Origin: Nocardioides sp.
Lineage (GTDB): Bacteria; Actinomycetota; Actinomycetes; Propionibacteriales; Nocardioidaceae
Reading direction: 5' to 3'
Length of the DNA stretch: 40,188 bases
Assembly (NCBI GenBank): GCA_031177735.1
Contig: JAPSKJ010000002.1
Span: 1 to 40,188, forward strand
The notes under the pieces are model-generated. The model was not told where the DNA came from. It saw nothing but the letters and a program-made list of their open reading frames with translations, and did no database searches. A program made the translations under genes and the position numbers. Shown in pieces: positions 15,262 to 22,456 of the stretch (the first letter of the stretch is position 1; every line of letters begins with the position of its first letter).

Positions 15262-15854
15262 TTTGGGGCACGGGCACCCTCGCCTTCCTGCAGCGACAGG
15301 ACCAGCGTCACGATGTCCTTGACATCACCGGGCGCGGCGTTGTTGAGCAGGTACTGCCAGTCCTCCTCGGTGACCGGCTCGTCGTTCCACGACACGACGT
15401 AGCGGAACAGGTCGTCGGCGAGGGCCTGAGCGTTGCAGAACCCGTAAGCCAGCCGCTCGTCGAGCGGGTGGAGGATCGGGCGGCCGTTCTCGTCGCGGTC
15501 GGTCTCACGCGGCGGGTTCGCATCCACCCAGAGTCGCCACTCGCCCGCGGGGATCGCCTGCAACCGCAGCGTCCCCTCATGCTCGCGCATCTGCGCGTAC
15601 AGGGCCTCGAGCTCGGTGTCGATCTCCGCGACACGTGCGCGACGCGGGTCGCCGACGCGGGTCGGCTTGCCGTCCGTCTCGCCGTCGTCGCCCTGGACGC
15701 GGGAGCCGATCTGCATCAGCAGGTCGGCCTTTTCCGACGTCAGCTCCTGCACCTGCCCGACAAGCTCCTGCGCGAGGCACAACGTCTTCGTGCGGGTGGG
15801 GAGACGCTTCGCAGCGCCGGCGGCGGCACGCAGCTCGCCGAGGGACTTGCTCAT
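15213..15854 (-). CDS. Tail assembly chaperone (G-like)
   Basis: 213 aa, starting MSKSLGELRAAAGAAKRLP. The body is mostly helical with LAQELVGQVQELTSEKADLL, a linker and EPVTEEDWQYLLNNAAPGDV, followed by a low-complexity tail (SSNSSSTTGTPATP) that is used only without frameshifting. Placement between the major tail protein and the tape measure is diagnostic for the G protein, which with GT binds the tape measure and recruits tail tube subunits. Its start lies beyond a terminator-like hairpin following the major tail gene, suggesting lower expression than the tail protein. Confidence 0.9.
   Translation of the reverse strand: MSKSLGELRAAAGAAKRLPTRTKTLCLAQELVGQVQELTSEKADLLMQIGSRVQGDDGETDGKPTRVGDPRRARVAEIDTELEALYAQMREHEGTLRLQAIPAGEWRLWVDANPPRETDRDENGRPILHPLDERLAYGFCNAQALADDLFRYVVSWNDEPVTEEDWQYLLNNAAPGDVKDIVTLVLSLQEGEGARAPKASSNSSSTTGTPATP
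15261..15267 (-). promoter_or_regulatory. -1 ribosomal frameshift slippery heptamer CCCAAAA
   Basis: On the minus strand the sequence is GCC CCA AAA GCC in the frame of the 213-aa chaperone. C-CCA-AAA is a canonical X-XXY-YYZ heptamer in correct register (15267 is a third codon position). Slipping back one base continues into an open frame to 14758, while the zero frame ends at 15213. Position near the 3' end of the first tail chaperone gene matches the lambda G/GT arrangement. Confidence 0.88.
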
Positions 15855-15884
15855 TGGTTCTCCTGCCGAGTAGCCGAGTGAAGA

Positions 15885-15917
15885 CCCCCGCCTCGCACTC
15901 GGCAGACGAGGCGGGGG
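15885..15917 (-). terminator. Terminator/attenuator after the major tail protein
   Basis: A perfect 11-bp inverted repeat, CCCCCGCCTCG (15885-15895) with CGAGGCGGGGG (15907-15917). It lies 13 bases after the stop of the major tail protein and before the chaperone gene. A partial terminator here would give far more tail tube protein than chaperone and tape measure, as assembly needs. Confidence 0.85.
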
Positions 15918-15930
15918 CCGTCAGGGTTGG

Positions 15931-16452
15931 TCAGGCGACGATCTCGCCGTAGACCACGTCGGCGTTCGGGAAGAACATCTGCGAGATCTCGAACTCGGCG
16001 AAGTCGTCGTCGCCGGACTGGACGCGGTTCTGCCGGCCCAGGTAGCCCGTCCACGCCTCGTAGTGCTGGCCCACGGCGCCGGCGGTAGCGAACGCGACGC
16101 CCTTGCGGACCACGAGGATGCCGGTCGCGCCGTCGGTCAGCGCGGCCTTCGCCTCGTTGTCCGGGTCCGCGTCGTCGCCCTGCGGGTCGTAGACGTAGCG
16201 CAGGTCGAACGCGCTGATCTCGGTGCGGCCACGCTGCGGGAGCGTGATCGTGGTGCAGATCCGGTTCGGAGCCGAGCCGGTCGCCTCCGTGGCACCCGGG
16301 GTGAACGGACGCAGGAAGCACGACAGGTCGACGGACGAAGCGGCGTTCCACTCCGTCGCCAGGCTGATCGAGTCGAGGTCGGCCGCGGTGCTGATCCAGC
16401 GAACCGCCAGGTTCCCCAGGACCGGGGTCGCCTCCGGGAAGAAGGTGCTCAT
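15931..16452 (-). CDS. Major tail protein
   Basis: 173 aa starting MSTFFPEATPVLGNLAVRW. Beta-rich with ISAFDLRYVYDPQGDDAD, GILVVRKGVAFATAG and EFEISQMFFPN at the end, typical of compact tail tube subunits. Length, position just before the chaperones and a following strong hairpin all support this. ATG at 16452 has AAGGAG eight bases upstream. Tube subunits stack as hexameric rings around the tape measure. Confidence 0.88.
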   Translation of the reverse strand: MSTFFPEATPVLGNLAVRWISTAADLDSISLATEWNAASSVDLSCFLRPFTPGATEATGSAPNRICTTITLPQRGRTEISAFDLRYVYDPQGDDADPDNEAKAALTDGATGILVVRKGVAFATAGAVGQHYEAWTGYLGRQNRVQSGDDDFAEFEISQMFFPNADVVYGEIVA

Positions 16453-16456
16453 CGGG

Positions 16457-16711
16457 TCACTCCTTGTTGTCGGTGAGGGTGTTGTCGGCGGCACCCTCGT
16501 CGGGCGTGACCGCCTTCTTCTCGGCCGCCTTCTTGGCGACCGATGTCTTCGGCTTGACCGGGCGGCCGTTATCGCGGCGAGGCTTCACCGGGCGGCCGGT
16601 CGGGTCAGTGGCGTCGCCGTCGACCGTCTGCAGCTTGCGGCGATCGGCGAGGGCGCGGGAGACGGGTGCGACGATGCCGTTGTCGTGGCGCACGAGTACG
16701 AAGTCGGGCAT
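16457..16711 (-). CDS. Small basic protein next to the major tail protein
   Basis: 84 aa. The N-terminal about 45 residues (MPDFVLVRHDNGIVAPVSRA) look folded. The rest is Lys/Arg/Pro-rich with two GRPVKP copies and KTSVAKKAAEKK, likely disordered. The ATG has AGGAGGAG five bases upstream, one of the strongest ribosome binding sites here, so high expression is expected. It lies between the tail terminator and the tail tube gene. It resembles in style the small Lys-rich protein at 18701-18862. No function assigned. Confidence 0.78.
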   Translation of the reverse strand: MPDFVLVRHDNGIVAPVSRALADRRKLQTVDGDATDPTGRPVKPRRDNGRPVKPKTSVAKKAAEKKAVTPDEGAADNTLTDNKE

Positions 16712-16719
16712 GGCTCCTC

Positions 16720-17136
16720 CTAGAGCGCGTAGGTCCACACGGTCAGGCCGGCGAACCGACCCTCGTCGAGCTCGATCGCGGTGGTGGACTCGTGCTGCAC
16801 CGGGGTCGAGACGTAGTCGTCAACGGTCAGGCGGGCGCCGTCGAGCGCGTCGGTGATCTTCATCGCCGCCCACCGCGCCTCGTCGACCGTTCGTCCCACG
16901 TAGCGGGTCGTCACGCGCCAACCAGAGCGAGAGGCGAGGCCGACGTTGCGGCTGACCGGGGCGTAGCGGCGCTCGATGGTCAGCAGCACGTAGATCGGCG
17001 GCAGGCTGCCCGCGTTGCCGTCAGCGCCAGGGACGGTGCCGTAGTCGTAGATGCGACCCGCACCGACCGACGGTTCGAGTAGGGCGTCGAGGGCGTCGCG
17101 GTGCTTGCGCTCGTCGATCGCGGGGGCCGTGGTCAC
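16720..17136 (-). CDS. Tail terminator / tail completion protein
   Basis: 138 aa, starting with GTG (VTTAPAIDERKHRDALDAL). It contains GSLPPIYVLLTIERRYAPVS and RYVGRTVDEARWAAMKITDAL, the mixed alpha/beta pattern of tail terminator proteins that cap the tail tube. Located directly upstream of the small basic protein and the tail tube gene, as is usual. The GTG overlaps the stop of the previous gene (GTGA). Earlier starts in the same frame read Arg/Pro-rich shadow sequence and are rejected. Confidence 0.78.
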   Translation of the reverse strand: MTTAPAIDERKHRDALDALLEPSVGAGRIYDYGTVPGADGNAGSLPPIYVLLTIERRYAPVSRNVGLASRSGWRVTTRYVGRTVDEARWAAMKITDALDGARLTVDDYVSTPVQHESTTAIELDEGRFAGLTVWTYAL

Positions 17137-17504
17137 CAGAACAGCCCGTCGATCATCTTGGACACGTCGCGGCCGAACGTCGGGCCGATCACGTCTGCGG
17201 ACTTCGCGAGGTCGAGGTGCGGAGGCTGATTGCGCGAGCCGTGTTCGAAGCTCATGCCACCCTGCGGACGACCAGCGTCGGGGCCGTACTCCGCCTCGAG
17301 CACGCCGCGCATCTCGACGGTGAACGCCTTGGGGTAGTGGACGCCGTGAGCGCCGGCGGTGCGACGCGCGTTGGACTGAGCGAGCCGGTTGCCCCTCGTG
17401 GCGGCACCGCGGACGACGCGGTTGCCCTCGCGGACCATCCGCACGGGGATCCCAGCCAGGTCGTTGGCGAGGTCGTCGATGTCGTGCTGCACCCGAACGC
17501 GCAT
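17133..17504 (-). CDS. HK97 gp10-like head-tail connector
   Basis: 123 aa. Starts MRVRVQHDIDDLANDLAGIP and has VVRGAATRGNRLAQSNARRT, then HYPKAFTVEMRG. This pattern, a helical start followed by Arg-rich segments and a Gly/His loop (FEHGSRNQPPH), is that of gp10-type proteins that join head and tail. The ATG at 17504 is preferred over the adjacent GTG at 17507 because it overlaps the preceding stop as TGATG and has GAGG seven bases upstream. Confidence 0.8.
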   Translation of the reverse strand: MRVRVQHDIDDLANDLAGIPVRMVREGNRVVRGAATRGNRLAQSNARRTAGAHGVHYPKAFTVEMRGVLEAEYGPDAGRPQGGMSFEHGSRNQPPHLDLAKSADVIGPTFGRDVSKMIDGLFW

Positions 17505-17638
17505 CACAACACCTCGCGGGCATGGGCCATGAGGTCGTCACCGGCCTCGGCGCTCAGTCCGCAAGAGCAGAAGGCGAGTGAGCCGTCGCCGACGTAGGTG
17601 GCGAACAGGTGCTCGCGCGGAGTTATGTCGGCGTTCAT
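17504..17638 (-). CDS. Small protein, 44 aa
   Basis: MNADITPREHLFATYVGDGS followed by LAFCSCGLSAEAGDDLMAHA. A CxC pair in the middle may bind metal. It is coupled to both neighbours by TGATG overlaps, which strongly supports translation despite its size. It lies inside the connector gene set, where host-interaction or zinc-finger small proteins sometimes occur. No function assigned. Confidence 0.75.
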   Translation of the reverse strand: MNADITPREHLFATYVGDGSLAFCSCGLSAEAGDDLMAHAREVL

Positions 17639-17787
17639 CAGTCGAAGTCCGTCCAGTCGTGCGGCTCCCAAGTGGCGTCGAACTTCGCCAACTCGGCCGC
17701 GAGCAGGTGCGCGGATGCGGCGGCGCGGGCCATGCCCTTCGCGAAGCCGTCGTCGTCGCCGAAGACGAGGTGTACGCGCTCACGCAT
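17638..17787 (-). CDS. Small protein, 49 aa
   Basis: MRERVHLVFGDDDGFAKGMA, then an Ala-rich helix (RAAASAHLLAAELAKFD) and an acidic/aromatic end (EPHDWTDFD). It is coupled by TGATG on both sides to the 44-aa gene and to the DUF6093-like gene. Absence of other frames and perfect overlaps argue that it is real. Unknown function. Confidence 0.75.
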   Translation of the reverse strand: MRERVHLVFGDDDGFAKGMARAAASAHLLAAELAKFDATWEPHDWTDFD

Positions 17788-18194
17788 CAAGCCCACTCCT
17801 CCGGTCGCGGCACCTCGACCACCGGGACGCGGCGGGCGGTGCGCTGGTCACCCTTGACGGCCTCGACGATGTGCAGTGTCGTCCCGGCCCATTCGCCGGC
17901 CGTGACCTCGATCAGGTCTCCGTCGGCAAGATCAGTCGTGTCATGCGGGAAGTCGGCGCGGCCCGTGGCTTCCTGGAACTCCACGCCGGCAATGTCGACG
18001 CGCTTCGTGGAGCCGCCGACGTAACGGAACGGGCCGGTGTAGACGTCCTCCCACTCCGGCACCTCAAGGCCGTTGTCCTCGTCCTGCACCATGCGGCCCG
18101 TCAGGCGACGCACGGTGGCGGTGGAAGTCATGCGAGCGCGGGCCTCGGCGCGGAGACCGGGCAGGACCGACTCGATGGCCTCCTGCAGGGTCAT
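17787..18194 (-). CDS. DUF6093-like head-tail connector (stopper)
   Basis: 135 aa. A helical N-terminus (LQEAIESVLPGLRAEARARM) is followed by a beta region: VYTGPFRYVGGSTKRVDIAG, DFPHDTTDLADGDLIEVTAG and TLHIVEAVKGDQRTARRVPV. This is the pattern of DUF6093/stopper-type proteins of actinophages, which close the portal and receive the tail. Position between the gp6-like adaptor and the gp10-like protein agrees. The ATG overlaps the upstream stop (TGATG). Confidence 0.8.
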   Translation of the reverse strand: MTLQEAIESVLPGLRAEARARMTSTATVRRLTGRMVQDEDNGLEVPEWEDVYTGPFRYVGGSTKRVDIAGVEFQEATGRADFPHDTTDLADGDLIEVTAGEWAGTTLHIVEAVKGDQRTARRVPVVEVPRPEEWA

Positions 18195-18682
18195 CAGAAC
18201 TCGTCGCCGCTCAGGACGCCGCCCTCGTACAGCGGGTACTCGTAGTTCGTGAGATCGGCGCCGCACGAGCAGTACGCGGCACCCATCAGCAGCGAGCACC
18301 ACGGCATGTGCGCAGAGCCGCTGCGGTGTGGACGGATGGAGAACGCTCGAGCCGAGGAGTCGGCGGGCGACAACAGCGCCCACCAGTCGTCGATGATCTC
18401 CACCCGGCCTCGCGATGAACGGTAGGTCTTCGACACCGAGCCGTCGTCGACCGACACCGCAACCTGCGTGGCGTCGTCGGGCCGCTTCACGTGCGCCGCG
18501 ACAGCCTGCCGCACCACATAGTCGAGCCGGTCCTGATCGAGATCCTGCAGATTGCCCAACCGCGCCGAGATCAGCATCAGCGCGTCCGAGATCCACTGCT
18601 CCCACTGGGCGTACTCGATCGAGTCCGCGGAGGGGGCGGCGCGGCCAAGCTCAACCGCGATGTCTTCCGGGGTCACAGCCAT
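18194..18682 (-). CDS. Head-tail adaptor (gp6/Gp19-Gp15 type)
   Basis: 162 aa. The first about 110 residues are helical with AQWEQWISDALMLISARLGN, LDYVVRQAVAAHVKRPDDAT and VSVDDGSVSKTYRSSRGRVE, the signature layout of actinophage head-tail adaptors that sit under the portal. A C-terminal extension (about 125-162) carries HMPWCSLLMGAAYCSCGAD, an unusual Cys cluster that could bind a metal. ATG at 18682 has CGGGG upstream and starts 18 bases after the previous small gene. Confidence 0.8.
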   Translation of the reverse strand: MAVTPEDIAVELGRAAPSADSIEYAQWEQWISDALMLISARLGNLQDLDQDRLDYVVRQAVAAHVKRPDDATQVAVSVDDGSVSKTYRSSRGRVEIIDDWWALLSPADSSARAFSIRPHRSGSAHMPWCSLLMGAAYCSCGADLTNYEYPLYEGGVLSGDEF

Positions 18683-18700
18683 GACCGCACCGCCTCTCCG

Positions 18701-18862
18701 CTACTTGCTGGTCGTGCTAGATGACCTGCTGGACGCCGACTTCCGCGCCGGCGTCTTCTTCTCGGTCGGCTTCGTGAACCCGCGGCGGAGAAGGTCGTCG
18801 ACCTTCCCCGAGTCCACCGAAACCGAAGCGCCGTTCGGCGCCGTCAGCTTCGTCGTCGCCAT
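18701..18862 (-). CDS. Small basic protein downstream of the capsid gene
   Basis: 53 aa: MATTKLTAPNGASVSVDSGK, then VDDLLRRGFTKPTEKKTPAR and a Ser/Lys-rich tail. The first half resembles short proteins (the DUF7302 type) often encoded after the major capsid gene in actinophages, with a GASVSV...VDDLLRRGF pattern. It starts five bases after the capsid stop. A role in head completion is possible but not shown. Confidence 0.72.
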   Translation of the reverse strand: MATTKLTAPNGASVSVDSGKVDDLLRRGFTKPTEKKTPARKSASSRSSSTTSK

Positions 18863-18867
18863 GACGA

Positions 18868-19767
18868 TCAGGCCGCGGCGTCGATGACCTTGGCGAAGGC
18901 GTCGAGGTCCGCGACACCCCAGCCGTAGACGACCTCCGCACGGAAGGCCACCTGGTTGTTGCGCTTCAGGTCGCCGCCGCCGTCCGGGTCGCCGTAGCGG
19001 ATGACCTCGAGGCCGATGGCCCGCTGGATGCCCCAGCGGATCGCCGAGAAGTCGCCCACGAAGCCGAGGACGTTGGTCGCCGCAGCAGCCACGCCGACCG
19101 CGCCCACCGTGCGGGACACCGACGCGCGGTGGCCCTCGAGGTCGGAAACCTCGGTGGAGTAGCGGAAGTCGGGGTAGAGCTTCTGCTGCGTGGTCGGGTT
19201 CCGGTAGGCGCCGAACTTGGCGGCGTAGACCGGGTCGAGCGCCACGTCGCGCGGCATGAAGCCGTCGGCCAGCACGAGGCCGTCCGCGGCGTCGAGGCTG
19301 ACGAAAGGCTCGTCGGTCGCGACGTACTCCACGGAGTTGGTGGTGTCGTCGAGGGTCTGGTCCATCGCCGCGACCTCGGCGCCACCCGTGGGGTTGATGC
19401 CGTGCATCACGCCGAAGTCGAGCGCCCGGGAGAGCGCCGGCTGGATCAGGTCGAGCACCTGCCGGACGACGCCGAGCTGGTGGTCCTCGTCGGCCCACAT
19501 GACCTCTTCCGTCCACCGGACGGTCTTGTGGAACTTGAACGGCGCAGTGGTGACGGTCGTCGGGACGATCGTCGAGCCACCCTTGTTCGCGCCCTCAGCG
19601 ACGTACTCGGCCTCGCCGATGTCGAAGGTCATGGACTCGCCCGTCCCGAACTTCATCGGGATCGAGTTGGACAGGGCGGCGACGGCGGAGCCGTACTGCA
19701 CCTTGCCCAGCCACGGGTCGAGGATCTGGTCGGGGAGGTTGAGATCCCCGGTGTCGAGAGTTGCCAT
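18868..19767 (-). CDS. Major capsid protein (HK97 fold)
   Basis: 299 aa starting MATLDTGDLNLPDQILDPWL. Features: IPMKFGTGESMTFDIGEAEY, WTEEVMWADEDHQLGVVRQV, QPALSRALDFGVMHGINPT and the C-terminal VAFRAEVVYGWGVADLDAFA, which match the P-domain and spine helix of actinophage HK97-fold capsids. Length is at the short end of the family, consistent with a separate scaffold gene (19789-20256) rather than a fused delta domain. GGAGG lies about seven bases before the ATG. A single strong gene product forms the icosahedral shell. Confidence 0.92.
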   Translation of the reverse strand: MATLDTGDLNLPDQILDPWLGKVQYGSAVAALSNSIPMKFGTGESMTFDIGEAEYVAEGANKGGSTIVPTTVTTAPFKFHKTVRWTEEVMWADEDHQLGVVRQVLDLIQPALSRALDFGVMHGINPTGGAEVAAMDQTLDDTTNSVEYVATDEPFVSLDAADGLVLADGFMPRDVALDPVYAAKFGAYRNPTTQQKLYPDFRYSTEVSDLEGHRASVSRTVGAVGVAAAATNVLGFVGDFSAIRWGIQRAIGLEVIRYGDPDGGGDLKRNNQVAFRAEVVYGWGVADLDAFAKVIDAAA

Positions 19768-19788
19768 TGGTGTTCCCTCCTAGGAACG

Positions 19789-20256
19789 TCAGTCGGCGGC
19801 GGCGCGGCTGAACAGGTTCTTCGTGAACGTGCCCAGCTCGTCCGAGGCCGGCTTGGGGTTGTTGCCCTCGCGGGGCGAGACGTTGTTCTTTTGCTTGCGC
19901 TGCTCCTCGCGGTCGGCAAGGCGCTTGGCCTGGGCCGTGAGGGTGTCCTCGTCCGTTCCGAGAAGGAACAGTTCGGCGTCCTCGTCGGAAATGCCGTACT
20001 TGGCCTGCACGCGGCTGCGCAGAGCCGCGAGGTTGGCCCTCTGGATCTCCTGCTCGAGGGCCGCGATCCGCTCCTCTGCGGTGGCCTTCTCGCTCGCCTT
20101 CGCCTTGAGGTCGTCGTAGTCCGCGTACTTCTCCCGCTCGCGCTTCACGCGCTCGCGGACGATGCGGTCGACATCGGCCTGGGTGAACGTCTGATCCGGC
20201 TCGGGGGTCGGGTCGGACGTCGGCTCCGGGTTGGGGTTGGGCGTGGGGTCGGACAT
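19789..20256 (-). CDS. Scaffolding protein
   Basis: 155 aa. A Pro/Asp/Glu-rich start (PTPNPNPEPTSDPTPEPDQ), a long charged helix (about 25-95) with IVRERVKREREKYADYDDLK and ATAEERIAALEQEIQRANLA, then a C-terminal basic/Asn segment ending LFSRAAAD. This is the classic coiled-coil scaffold that guides procapsid assembly, placed immediately before the capsid gene. GGAG precedes the ATG by about eight bases. No protease domain is fused. Confidence 0.9.
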   Translation of the reverse strand: MSDPTPNPNPEPTSDPTPEPDQTFTQADVDRIVRERVKREREKYADYDDLKAKASEKATAEERIAALEQEIQRANLAALRSRVQAKYGISDEDAELFLLGTDEDTLTAQAKRLADREEQRKQKNNVSPREGNNPKPASDELGTFTKNLFSRAAAD

Positions 20257-20337
20257 GCGCTGTCTCCGTAACCTCGTCAGGTACTGCTCCGGCGTTGAGC
20301 GCCGCCGTTGCGCTTCCCCCCGCGATGGGGTGGTCTG

Positions 20338-21039
20338 TTAGCCCGGTGCGTCCGGGTAGTGCTGGTTCAGGTAGGCCCGCAGACGCTCGTTGCGCGCCGC
20401 CTGGGCCGCCTCCGTCTTCGCGCGGCGGCTCGAGGCCACGTACTGCACGACCGACGCCTCAGGGCCGTGCGTGCCGCCGCGGAACTCTGGGCGAGCGGCA
20501 CAGTGGCAGTCGGTGTGGGCCGCGAAGATCGCCGTCTCCTTCGAGAACACGGCACCCTTGGCAGCGAGCATCAGACAGAACTTGCAGGCACTGGGCCGGG
20601 CGACGCGGCTCCAGCCGATCGCGTCCTCGTCCTGGCGGGTGTTGCCGACGATCGACTCGCGGAACCCGCGGGCGACTTCCTTCTCCGCCAGCCGCATCGT
20701 CTCGTCAACGAGCCGCTGCATCTGCTCCTCGATGTCAGCCTCGACGCTGCGCTGCAGCTTCGCGATCTCCCGCTCGATCCAGTCCGTTGACGGATCGCCG
20801 ATCACGTCGGGCACGTAGGCCGTCAAGGGTGCCGACTCCTCGCGGATCTCGTCGTACCACGCGACCGCCAGCAGGCCGGCGGCGTCGTAGTAGGGCGGCA
20901 CGATCAGCGGAAGCGTCTCCAAGAGCGAGTCCAGCGCCTGCGCGGAGGAAGCCGCCGCGGCCTGGGCTGCCAGATCCGCTGAGGCTGCAGCGGTAACGGC
21001 CGCAAGCTCTTCGCGGACAACCTCAGGCGACGTCGCCAC
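20338..21039 (-). CDS. MuF-like minor head protein
   Basis: 233 aa. The N-terminal half is helical (VVREELAAVTAAASADLAAQ). The C-terminal half has ARPSACKFCLMLAAKGAVFS and FAAHTDCHCAARPEF, a conserved CxxC...H...CxC set found in MuF-like minor head proteins of actinophages and similar to ADP-ribosyltransferase-linked MuF relatives. It follows the portal, as expected. The GTG at 21039 is chosen because GCAGGAG lies seven bases upstream; it overlaps the portal stop by 17 bases. It likely binds the portal inside the head and may be ejected with the DNA. Confidence 0.85.
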   Translation of the reverse strand: MATSPEVVREELAAVTAAASADLAAQAAAASSAQALDSLLETLPLIVPPYYDAAGLLAVAWYDEIREESAPLTAYVPDVIGDPSTDWIEREIAKLQRSVEADIEEQMQRLVDETMRLAEKEVARGFRESIVGNTRQDEDAIGWSRVARPSACKFCLMLAAKGAVFSKETAIFAAHTDCHCAARPEFRGGTHGPEASVVQYVASSRRAKTEAAQAARNERLRAYLNQHYPDAPG

Positions 21040-22456
21040 CGCGACGCTCCTGCACCCGCGCCAACAGCGACCGAGCCTCAGCGCGGCGCCGCTCCGCCAT
21101 CGCCCGCTTGATCTGCGACGGAGACAGGCCCGCGAGCTCAAGCCCGACCTCGGTCTCAGCGAGCCACGGGAACTTGTCGATGACCTTCGAGCCCGCGTCG
21201 GCCGCAGCAGCGCGAGACACGTGCATCGGGTTGCGCCACACCGGCTGAACGTCGAGGTTCGCTGGCACGTCGCCGCCGTTGAGCATCCGCAGCGCCCGCG
21301 TCATCGTCGCCGACAGGTCCGGTGTCCATCCGTCCGTCGTCTGCTCCGCCTCGGCCACCAGGTCGTCCTTCGACACCTGCAGCGCTTCGGCCGACGTCGG
21401 GTTCGCGTCACCGATCAGGCCCAGCTCGCCGACAGGGATGCCGGTTTCGCCGGAGAACATCTGCGCCAGCATCCGCAGGTGCGCGTTCTGGGGCTCCGGC
21501 GACTGGCCGTGGAACTGCTTGATGTCAGCCCGCGCGAGCGCCGAACCACCCGTCGCCAGCTCCTCGTCGTCACCGATCGCCCAGATGGCGTCCCACGCGG
21601 CCTGCCACGTCGGCTTCGGCGACCCGTCAGCGTTGCGGAACGCCTCCTCGGTGGCGCCGAGAAGCGCGTAGCGGGGCATCGAGTACGCCTCGCCGTTGAC
21701 GTCGGCACGGATCATCGCGCCGAGCGCCTGCTCGTGCAGCGACATCACCGACCGCGAGATCCGCGACGAGCCGAACGGGCGGCCCAGGCGAGGCTTGTAG
21801 CGCAGCGGGTCGACAGGGAGGCCGTAGGGGTGGTCCCGGCGATCCTCAACCGTCCACGGACGGCCGTCACAGTCCATGACGATGTTCAGGCCCGGCAGGT
21901 ACATGGTCATCGCCGTGGGCTCGCCCTGGTCGTCGACCTCGTTGATCGACAGGAACGACCGCAAGGAGCGGAGGCGGGGATCCCAGATGCCTGTCGCGTT
22001 CGTCGCGTCGCGAGGCAGGATCAGCACCTCAGGTTCGCCCGCGGTCGTGTCGCCCTGGACCGTCACCAGCCATGACACCGCGTGGATCAGCGACGAGACC
22101 CCGGCCTGCGAGAGCTCCGAGCGCAGACGGTTGTCCCGCTCGAGTTCATCCAGCCCGAGTCGGGCGAGGTCGTGACCGTTGGCGTCGAAGAAGCCGTCGA
22201 GGTTGCAGCGGCGGTTTAGCTTGTCGACCGCGATGGCCGACCAGCCGAGAACGAATCGGCGTCGCTTGACCACGGCCGGCGCGTTCGACGACATCAGCGC
22301 CCGGGTCGCGTTCTTCATGTCGTAGAACGCCGACCGGATGTTGTTCCGAAGTCGCTTCGCGCGCCACTGAGCCAGCAGCTCGTCGAGGTCCGCCTGCTCG
22401 TCGTCAGTCAGGCCAGCGACCACGATGCGGCAGTCGAGAGGGGCAGCCACTACCAC
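21023..22456 (-). CDS. Portal protein (Gp6/SPP1 type)
   Basis: 477 aa. It contains LAQWRAKRLRNNIRSAFYDM, NRRCNLDGFFDANGHDLARL, LPVDPLRYKPR-type wing segments (GLPVDPLRYKPRLGRPFGSS), ADIKQFHGQSPEPQNAHLRM and FSGETGIPVGELGLIGDANP, with TSAEAL near the C-terminal third. These are typical of the portal ring of actinophages. The dodecameric portal sits at one vertex and receives DNA from the terminase. GTG at 22456 overlaps the terminase stop; a GTG at 22450 is an alternative start. Confidence 0.92.
   Translation of the reverse strand: MVVAAPLDCRIVVAGLTDDEQADLDELLAQWRAKRLRNNIRSAFYDMKNATRALMSSNAPAVVKRRRFVLGWSAIAVDKLNRRCNLDGFFDANGHDLARLGLDELERDNRLRSELSQAGVSSLIHAVSWLVTVQGDTTAGEPEVLILPRDATNATGIWDPRLRSLRSFLSINEVDDQGEPTAMTMYLPGLNIVMDCDGRPWTVEDRRDHPYGLPVDPLRYKPRLGRPFGSSRISRSVMSLHEQALGAMIRADVNGEAYSMPRYALLGATEEAFRNADGSPKPTWQAAWDAIWAIGDDEELATGGSALARADIKQFHGQSPEPQNAHLRMLAQMFSGETGIPVGELGLIGDANPTSAEALQVSKDDLVAEAEQTTDGWTPDLSATMTRALRMLNGGDVPANLDVQPVWRNPMHVSRAAAADAGSKVIDKFPWLAETEVGLELAGLSPSQIKRAMAERRRAEARSLLARVQERRGGDVA

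Noticed and set aside
14909..15277. Separate 122-aa minus-strand gene between the chaperone and its extension
   Set aside because: Arg-rich sequence in the third frame; the frameshift product explains the same DNA with a sensible protein.
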